The notes beneath the pieces were generated by a model, which saw only the letters and a list, made by a program, of their open reading frames with translations, did not search any database and was not told the origin of the DNA. Positions 58,975-64,000 of a stretch of 64,000 nucleotides of DNA are shown here, one piece after another. Source of the stretch: Casp-actino8 sp039800005 (GTDB lineage Bacteria; Actinomycetota; Acidimicrobiia; Acidimicrobiales; Ilumatobacteraceae); contig JBDLRN010000010.1 in assembly GCA_039800005.1 (NCBI GenBank), positions 34,713 to 98,712 on the forward strand, written 5' to 3'. The position numbers and the translations under genes were made by a program. Within the stretch, counting starts at the first letter, position 1. Every line of letters starts with the position of its first letter.

Positions 58975-59775
58975 TCAACTGCGATACGGGGCGAAGCGCG
59001 GAGCACGCTTGTCGAGATACGACTGCACGCCCTCTTGGAAGTCGTCGCGCACAAGGGATTCGTTCATGAGCCGGATCGCCGCCGTGGTGGACGAGTCGGC
59101 GTCGTTCCCCCAGTCGCCGTACACCTGCTTCTTCATGATCGCCCAGCTGGTGGGACAGCAGTTCTCGGCCAGATCGCTCGCGTAGGCGAGAACGTGCGAC
59201 ATGAGTTCGTCGGGTGCGACGACGCCGTTGACGAGGCCGAGACGTTCGGCCTCCTCGGCCGTGAACACGCGACCCGACAACAACACATCGAGGGCGCGGG
59301 CGTTCCCGATGAGTCGTGGCAGGGCCCACGACGCCCCGTACTCGGCGATGAGACCACGACGCGAGAACGCGGTGGTGAACTTGACGCCATTGGCCGCGTA
59401 ACGGAGATCGCAGAACAACGCCATCACCAGACCGACTCCGGCCACCGCCCCGTTGATGGCGGCGATGATCGGCTTGGGATAAGCCATCATGTCGCTGAAG
59501 CGACCGACACCGGTGGCTGCGCCGGCACCGGCCGACGGATTGGCACGGATCTGATTGAGCGAATCCATGTCGGCACCCGGACAGAAGCCGCGACCCGATC
59601 CGGTGACCACCAGCACGCGGATGTCGTCGCGCGTCCGAGCCTCCTCGAGTCGAGCGAAGAACTCCGCCGACATCGCGGCGCTCCACGCATTCAGTCGATC
59701 GGGCTTGTTGAGGGTGACGACACCCACACCCGGAGCGACGACGTCGAGCAGGACGAGATCGGAGTCAGCGGTCAT
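58975..59775 (-). CDS. Enoyl-CoA hydratase/isomerase (crotonase) family
   Basis: A 266-residue crotonase-fold protein: GVVTLNKPDRLNAWS, VVTGSGRGFCPGADM (first oxyanion strand), AAINGAVAGVGLVMALFCDLRYAA (second), and RRGLIAEYGASWALPRLIG with one catalytic Glu. The C-terminal KRAPRFAPYRS matches the family. ATG at 59775 overlaps the lgt stop (ATGA), so it is coupled to a lipoprotein-processing gene, with no known link in function. Confidence 0.88.
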   Translation of the reverse strand: MTADSDLVLLDVVAPGVGVVTLNKPDRLNAWSAAMSAEFFARLEEARTRDDIRVLVVTGSGRGFCPGADMDSLNQIRANPSAGAGAATGVGRFSDMMAYPKPIIAAINGAVAGVGLVMALFCDLRYAANGVKFTTAFSRRGLIAEYGASWALPRLIGNARALDVLLSGRVFTAEEAERLGLVNGVVAPDELMSHVLAYASDLAENCCPTSWAIMKKQVYGDWGNDADSSTTAAIRLMNESLVRDDFQEGVQSYLDKRAPRFAPYRS

Positions 59776-60611
59776 GTCGACGACGGTACTTCATCGTCGG
59801 CGTGCGTCTCGGGGCGAATGCGGCAGTAGACGAGATACGCCACGCCACCCACGATCAATGCGATGGCCATCCATTGGTTGAGACGCAGTCCGCCACCTTC
59901 CTTGGTGGGATCGATGCGCAGACCTTCGACCCAGAACCGGCCGATGCCGTACCCGATCGTGTACACGGCGAGCAGGCGGGCCGGACGACTCGCCATCACG
60001 CGTCGCCCGAGCACGATCAACACCGCGGCCAAGGCCAGGTTCCACAGCGATTCGTAGAGAAAGGTGGGATGGAAGAGCGTGTCGGGCGGATAGCCAGCCG
60101 CCACCGCCTTGTCGGGATCGACTTCGAGCGCCCAGGGCAGGTCGGTCGGGCGACCGAAGAGCTCCTGGTTGAACCAGTTGCCCCAACGACCGATGGCCTG
60201 AGCGAGCGGAATGGTCGGTGCGGCCGCCCACAACATGGGCGCGATGGCGATGTCGCGACGACGCGCCATGACGACACCCACGATCACGCCGAGCAGCAGG
60301 CCCCCGGGGATGCCGAGACCGCCTTTCCAGATCTTCACGATGTCTCCGGGTGAATCGCTGAAACGTTCCCATTCGGTGGCGACGTGATACAGACGCGCAC
60401 CGATCACGCCGGCCGGAACCGCCCAGATCAGGATCGCCGAGGCGTCCTCGGAGTCGCCGATTCCGATGGTGGCCAGCCGACGACCGAAGAGCCACGCCGC
60501 AGCCAACACCCCGAGGGCGATCATCAGTCCGTAGGCCCGCAGTTCGAGCGGACCGATGTTCAACGATCCGCTTCCCGGGCTCGGGAACGAGGTGACCAGA
60601 GTGTCGATCAT
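59772..60611 (-). CDS. lgt: Prolipoprotein diacylglyceryl transferase
   Basis: A 279-residue integral membrane enzyme that adds diacylglycerol to the lipobox Cys of prolipoproteins such as the receptor at 30989. Seven hydrophobic segments are visible (YGLMIALGVLAAAWLFG; GLLLGVIVGVVMA). The signature GRWGNWFNQELFGRPTDLPW, with the essential Arg, Asn and Glu, is complete, as are HPTFLYESLWN and GIGRFWVEGLRID. ATG at 60611 or GTG at 60614; the start lies inside a 14-bp tandem duplication. Confidence 0.95.
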   Translation of the reverse strand: MIDTLVTSFPSPGSGSLNIGPLELRAYGLMIALGVLAAAWLFGRRLATIGIGDSEDASAILIWAVPAGVIGARLYHVATEWERFSDSPGDIVKIWKGGLGIPGGLLLGVIVGVVMARRRDIAIAPMLWAAAPTIPLAQAIGRWGNWFNQELFGRPTDLPWALEVDPDKAVAAGYPPDTLFHPTFLYESLWNLALAAVLIVLGRRVMASRPARLLAVYTIGYGIGRFWVEGLRIDPTKEGGGLRLNQWMAIALIVGGVAYLVYCRIRPETHADDEVPSST

Positions 60612-60634
60612 CACGCCTGGATCATCACGACTGG
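60607..60634. repeat. 14-bp tandem duplication at the lgt start
   Basis: ATCATCACGCCTGG (60607-60620) and ATCATCACGACTGG (60621-60634) lie head to tail. The first covers the lgt start codon, and the second creates an out-of-place GTGATGAT just upstream, directly after the hydrolase stop at 60636. Confidence 0.85.
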
Positions 60635-60635
60635 G

Positions 60636-61412
60636 TCAGGACGCGAGTACGCGTTCGGCGAACGAGAGAGTCGTCGAGAAGATCAGGTCCTTGTCGTAGT
60701 CCTGAGTGGCGACGTGATAACTGCGGTCGAGCATCAGTCGTTCGACCGGCCCACCCCACTGCTCGGCCAACTGGTCGCTCTGCACCGGATCGACGACGTG
60801 GTCGTTGCGCGACGTCACGAGCAGCATCGGCACTCGGCTGCTCGCGTACCGGTCGACCATCGGAGTCACGCCGTCCTGCACGAGCGACAACAGGGCTCGC
60901 AGGGGTGTCTCGGGGTACGAGATCTCGACCACGTCGGGATCGGCGATGTCGGACCCGATGCCGGGCATGAGTTCCGTTCCGCTGGCGATCATCTCTTCGA
61001 CCATCTCGACCACTTCGGGCGCCTGAGGTTGCGCAGCCGGGTTGACGCACACGATGCCAGCCACCTCAGGATGCTCGAGAGCGGTCCAGAGCGTGAGGGA
61101 TCCGCCCATCGACAATCCGACGACCACCACGCGATCGCACCGTGATGCCAACCGTCGGTACGCCGCTTCGACCTCGGCCGTCCAGTGCGACCATCGCGTC
61201 GGGATCATGTCGGACACCGCCGTCCCGTGACCCGGTAGACGTGGCATCTCGACGTGATGACCGGCGGCGGCGAAAGTCTCGGCCACTCCACGCATCGACG
61301 AGGGATTGCCCGTGAAACCGTGAATGCAGAGGGCCCCGGATCGCGACGAGCCGACATGACTCCAGGCTTCGGCCCCGGCGAGCACCGGCGCGTGGTCGAT
61401 GTGATCGGTCAT
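60636..61412 (-). CDS. Alpha/beta hydrolase (Est30-like carboxylesterase/lipase)
   Basis: A 258-residue serine hydrolase. ALCIHGFTGNPSSMRG is the oxyanion strand, VVVGLSMGGSLTLW the nucleophile elbow (Ser), LLVTSRNDHVVDP supplies Asp and LDRSYHVATQDYD the His. This is the carboxylesterase/monoacylglycerol lipase group that cleaves short-chain esters. It overlaps the TPR gene by 4 bases. Confidence 0.9.
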   Translation of the reverse strand: MTDHIDHAPVLAGAEAWSHVGSSRSGALCIHGFTGNPSSMRGVAETFAAAGHHVEMPRLPGHGTAVSDMIPTRWSHWTAEVEAAYRRLASRCDRVVVVGLSMGGSLTLWTALEHPEVAGIVCVNPAAQPQAPEVVEMVEEMIASGTELMPGIGSDIADPDVVEISYPETPLRALLSLVQDGVTPMVDRYASSRVPMLLVTSRNDHVVDPVQSDQLAEQWGGPVERLMLDRSYHVATQDYDKDLIFSTTLSFAERVLAS

Positions 61413-62539
61413 GACCCTGTTCTAGCCGACGAACCGACCCCGGCCACCGAGAGCCGCAATTGAACGACCTCGGAACGTCGACGGGCCTGCTCCGCTTCGT
61501 GGGCGATCTGCAGGGTCCGCATGCGAAGGGCCATCGCATCGGCGTGGATCCGTGCCTGGACGTCGAAACGGGCCTCGAGATGGGGTGCCGCGTCCTCGAA
61601 ACGACGCAACGAGGTGAGGATCTGGGCCAGTTCGGTGTGGACCTCGAGTTGCTGAACGGTGGCACCGACCAACACTGCGAAGTCGAGGGCGCGTCGCAAG
61701 TGTTCGATCGCCCGTTCCGAGCGGCCCGCCTGCCGCTCGATGCGGCCGAGCGTCGACTCGATGCGACTGCGATCGAGATCGTCGAAGACCACCGAGGCCC
61801 CATCGAGAGCCCGAAGTGCATCGGCGAGCAACTGTCGAGCACGGTCGACGTCGCCGTCGACGTCGCGTGCGGCCAGCACGCGAGCGACTGCGGTCAGGAC
61901 CTCGGGCAGGAATCCTGGTGCGCTCTCTCGGCAGGCGTCGAGGGCGCGTTCGGCCAGTGCCACCGCTTCGTCGTGTTCACCGCGTTCGGATCGCAACGAG
62001 GCCACGTTGGCGACGATCAGAGCATCGATGTCGCGGCGCTCGTACGACTCGTTGGCAGCCAGCGCCGCCTCATAGTTGACGATGGCCCGGTCCGCGTCAC
62101 CCGACTCGTGATGAATCGTCGCGATCGTGTTCAAGATGTTGCCCTCGTCGACGCGATGATCGGTCGAGCGGTAGAGGCTGAGGGCGCGCAGACATCGAGC
62201 GAGTGCTTCCCCGTGGTTGCCGGAGTCGGTGTGGATCAGGCCGATGAGGTGCAGTGACCACGCCCGCACGAGTGGGAGTGCGTGGGCGTCGGCGAACTCG
62301 TCGGCTTCCACGGCGAGGGCGAAAGCGTCCCCGGGTTCACCGTCGTAATGAGACAAGGCCGCCAATCGATAGAGGCTCTCCCCTTCGGCGGCCCGGTCGC
62401 CGTCACGACGGGCGAGCCGGCGGGCCTCCTGCACGAGGAGCCGGGCCCGACCGGGGTCGGTCACCTCGAGCACTCGCGCCCGGTCGAGTCGATCGCGCGC
62501 GTCGGTCGACTCTCCTCGGTCGTGTTGCTCCCCGTTCAC
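61409..62539 (-). CDS. Tetratricopeptide-repeat protein
   Basis: About 376 residues, nearly all helical TPR units of 34-40 residues: AAEGESLYRLAALSHYDGEPGDAFALAVEA, SLHLIGLIHTDSGNHGEALARCLRALSLY and NILNTIATIHHESGDADRAIVNYEAALA (shown here as separate units). A final coiled coil (ALRMRTLQIAHEAEQARRRSEVVQLRL) ends it. Similar TPR stretches precede GGDEF or kinase domains in sensory proteins, but no output domain follows here. The GTG at 62539 is a tentative start; the frame continues to 63106 in the shadow of the M48 gene. Confidence 0.7.
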   Translation of the reverse strand: MNGEQHDRGESTDARDRLDRARVLEVTDPGRARLLVQEARRLARRDGDRAAEGESLYRLAALSHYDGEPGDAFALAVEADEFADAHALPLVRAWSLHLIGLIHTDSGNHGEALARCLRALSLYRSTDHRVDEGNILNTIATIHHESGDADRAIVNYEAALAANESYERRDIDALIVANVASLRSERGEHDEAVALAERALDACRESAPGFLPEVLTAVARVLAARDVDGDVDRARQLLADALRALDGASVVFDDLDRSRIESTLGRIERQAGRSERAIEHLRRALDFAVLVGATVQQLEVHTELAQILTSLRRFEDAAPHLEARFDVQARIHADAMALRMRTLQIAHEAEQARRRSEVVQLRLSVAGVGSSARTGS

Positions 62540-62632
62540 GGGATGCGTATCGACCCGATCGGACGTGAACTTGAGAAATCCGGTCGTGGGACCGGCGAAA
62601 AGTACTGGCCGACCGCCACGAGCAGGGCCACA

Positions 62633-63556
62633 ATGCGTGAAGTGGGATCTCGTCGCCAGCGCCGAATCGACCGGGCGGCCGTGGCCGGGCTGGTCCCCCT
62701 GGTCACCGTGGTGCCGATCTTCCTGCTCGCGATGGTCCCTTTCTGGTGGATCGTCAGCCGCTTCCTGACCGTCGGGTATCTCCCGACGGTGGGCCTGTAC
62801 GGGCTGGCCGGAGGGCTGCTGTTCGTCCCGGTCGTTCAACGCCGAATCCTCACGCGGCTGATCGGAGCCCGCCATCCGACTCGCGACGAGGCACCGCGCC
62901 TGCAACGGGCCTTCGACGAGGTGACTCAGGCCCTGCACATTCGCGACCACCGATTCGCCGTGGGCGTGATCGACAGCGACGAACTGAACGCCTTCGCGTG
63001 CGGGGGCCACCTGGTGGTGGTCACGTCCTTCGCGACACGCGAACTCGATCACGACGCGCTGTGCGGAGTGCTGGCTCACGAGTTCTGTCATCACCTCGGA
63101 TCGCACACCGTTGCACTCACGGTTCAGCAGTGGCTGCTCGTCCCGGTGGACGCCCTCGCCCGCGTCGGCGGGTTCCTCGACAACGTGTCGGTGGCGGCGA
63201 CTTCGACGTTCGGCGCGAAGTCACGGCCGGTCGCCGTCGTCGGTCGACTCGCGGCTCCGCTGTTCCGTGCTCTCGCTTGGTTCTTCGCCCTAGGTCGCTC
63301 GGTGTCGTCGGCCCTGTCGAATCTGGTCGGACGGGCCGCCGAGTTCCGAGCCGATCAACGCGTGGTGTCGATGGGCTACGGCCGCCAGTTGGCATCGGCT
63401 CTGCGTCGAACGGTCGCGACGTCGTCTCGCGTCAGGTCTCGCGTCACGTCACGCGGCCACTCCACTCTCTGGGCGCGCATCCAGGAATCTCATCCACCGG
63501 CTCGCACGCGAATCGCGCGCTTGGAAGCGACGCTCAGACAACAGGGCCTCAGATGA
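62633..63556 (+). CDS. M48-family membrane zinc metalloprotease
   Basis: A 307-residue protein. Two N-terminal TM segments (VPLVTVVPIFLLAMVPFWWIV; LPTVGLYGLAGGLLFVPVV) precede the protease domain. LCGVLAHEFCHHLGSHTV contains HEFCH (HExxH), and AAEFRADQRVV provides the third zinc ligand Glu. This HtpX/Oma1-like class degrades membrane proteins. A further hydrophobic stretch lies between (LFRALAWFFALG). ATG at 62633 fits. The last codons and the stop are tandemly repeated downstream. Confidence 0.88.
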   Translation: MREVGSRRQRRIDRAAVAGLVPLVTVVPIFLLAMVPFWWIVSRFLTVGYLPTVGLYGLAGGLLFVPVVQRRILTRLIGARHPTRDEAPRLQRAFDEVTQALHIRDHRFAVGVIDSDELNAFACGGHLVVVTSFATRELDHDALCGVLAHEFCHHLGSHTVALTVQQWLLVPVDALARVGGFLDNVSVAATSTFGAKSRPVAVVGRLAAPLFRALAWFFALGRSVSSALSNLVGRAAEFRADQRVVSMGYGRQLASALRRTVATSSRVRSRVTSRGHSTLWARIQESHPPARTRIARLEATLRQQGLR

Positions 63557-63590
63557 CTGTGCCTCAAATGACTGTGCCTCAAATAACTGT
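63546..63590. repeat. 15-bp unit repeated three times at a convergent gene end
   Basis: GCCTCAGATGACTGT, GCCTCAAATGACTGT and GCCTCAAATAACTGT. The first holds the M48 stop codon; the third encodes, on the other strand, the stop and last residues of the cupredoxin. Confidence 0.88.
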
Positions 63591-63947
63591 GATCGTGACC
63601 GTCTCGTGCGGACCGGCCGTGCACACACCGAAGAAGTAACCCGGTTCGGTGAAGGTGAGACTCTGGGTCTCTCCGGGTCGAACCGTGAACGGCCCGAAGG
63701 TGTGGATCTCGGAGTCGTTGTTGACGACCGTGATGGTGTCGCCGACGTTCACCGTGTAGGCCTCGGGGAACACGTCGGCGGCGAGCAGGCCGCGCTCCTG
63801 GAGATCGGCTGTTCCCGGAGGGACCTCGAAGGTGTGAACGACACCGCTGACGGTCGGTGCCGGTTCATCGGAGCCGCCGGCCACCACGAACACGACCACC
63901 AGAGCGGCCGAGACGGGGATGAGAAAGGCGATGGCGGCGAGCAACAC
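63579..63947 (-). CDS. Cupredoxin-like exported copper protein (start uncertain)
   Basis: At least 122 residues. A TM/signal segment (IAFLIPVSAALVVVFVVAGG) is followed by a plastocyanin-like domain: YTVNVGDTITVVNNDSEIHTFGPF, then PGYFFGVCTAGPHETVTI. His, Cys and His are placed as for a type 1 copper site; no clear Met axial ligand is present. It likely carries or binds copper outside the membrane. The GTG at 63947 is the first start in the window, but the frame stays open to the right edge (with basic residues before the TM), so the true start may lie outside. Confidence 0.7.
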   Translation of the reverse strand: MLLAAIAFLIPVSAALVVVFVVAGGSDEPAPTVSGVVHTFEVPPGTADLQERGLLAADVFPEAYTVNVGDTITVVNNDSEIHTFGPFTVRPGETQSLTFTEPGYFFGVCTAGPHETVTITVI

Positions 63948-63975
63948 TCTCGCCGAACCACGACGCGGTCGTTCC

Positions 63976-63999
63976 GTCGCCGACCCGAAGGTCGGCGAC
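63976..63999 (-). terminator. Perfect hairpin with UUCG loop
   Basis: On the minus strand GTCGCCGACC-TTCG-GGTCGGCGAC forms a 10-bp stem closed by a C(UUCG)G tetraloop, an extra-stable RNA fold. It lies 29 bases before the GTG at 63947. It may terminate a gene beyond the right edge or sit in the cupredoxin leader or coding start. Confidence 0.55.
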
Positions 64000-64000
64000 G

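Noticed and set aside
1..64000. tRNA, rRNA or insertion-sequence genes
   Set aside because: No cloverleaf-like sequence, rRNA segment or transposase was recognised; intergenic gaps are all short.

Overview
The window is a dense, high-GC, fully bacterial chromosome segment with no RNA genes seen. It most resembles an actinobacterium of the Acidimicrobiia (Ilumatobacter-like). Reasons: an actinobacterial-type LexA box in front of an imuA'-imuB cassette, a gpgS/folP2-type pair, GatCAB, two F420-type luciferase-like oxidoreductases, many GTG starts with 1-4 bp stop/start overlaps, and very large sets of FadE, FadD and SDR genes. The taxonomic call is inference from gene content; no marker gene was searched. 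No stretch longer than about 200 bases lacks a gene.

Left part (1-14.8 kb). imuB runs off the left edge and is coupled to imuA', with a perfect LexA (SOS) box in front. Just upstream on the same strand lies a B12-binding regulator carrying the CarH-type photoreceptor signature. Then come an Nfu-N-like protein, an acyl-CoA dehydrogenase, an MMPL/RND exporter whose promoter spacer holds a CsoR-family operator, rnhB and selD. A plus-strand unit from 9.3 to 14.8 kb encodes a DUF4157 (eCIS-core) protein with an HExxH motif, a small YbjN/chaperone-like protein, an AAA+ ATPase of the type found with contractile injection systems, and a translationally coupled MOSC-domain protein. No sheath, tube or baseplate genes accompany them.

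Middle part (14.8-50.5 kb). This is a catabolic island for a CoA-activated, probably steroid-like substrate. It contains SDRs (one like 3-alpha-hydroxysteroid dehydrogenase), two FadD ligases, an OYE-type flavin/Fe-S reductase, and a branched-chain-type ABC importer packed into two fusion proteins (LivH-LivM-LivG and MFS-LivF) plus a lipoprotein receptor. It also has amidohydrolases, an aldehyde dehydrogenase, F420-type oxidoreductases and enoyl-CoA hydratase. A seven-gene operon matches the mycobacterial igr/cholesterol side-chain set (FadE, ChsH2-like, FadE, ChsH1-like, Ltp2-like, CYP125-like, FadA5-like thiolase), with a further FadE convergent to it. Six near-identical palindromes (TCTGAC-N5-GTCAGA, one with a single changed base) sit in the promoters of these transcription units and define an apparent regulon. 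Its regulator is not in the window. A foreign-looking AbiEi-N/DUF559 gene, flanked by two copies of one palindromic element, interrupts the island near 33 kb.

Right part (50.5-64 kb). Mostly housekeeping: a RibD_C-type reductase, gpgS, a folP2-like DHPS, a FolB-FolK fusion, gatC-gatA-gatB, a GH36 alpha-galactosidase, enoyl-CoA hydratase, lgt, a lipase-like hydrolase, a TPR protein, an M48 protease and a cupredoxin. Short tandem duplications of 14-27 bp recur at gene junctions, often copying the stop codon of a gene.
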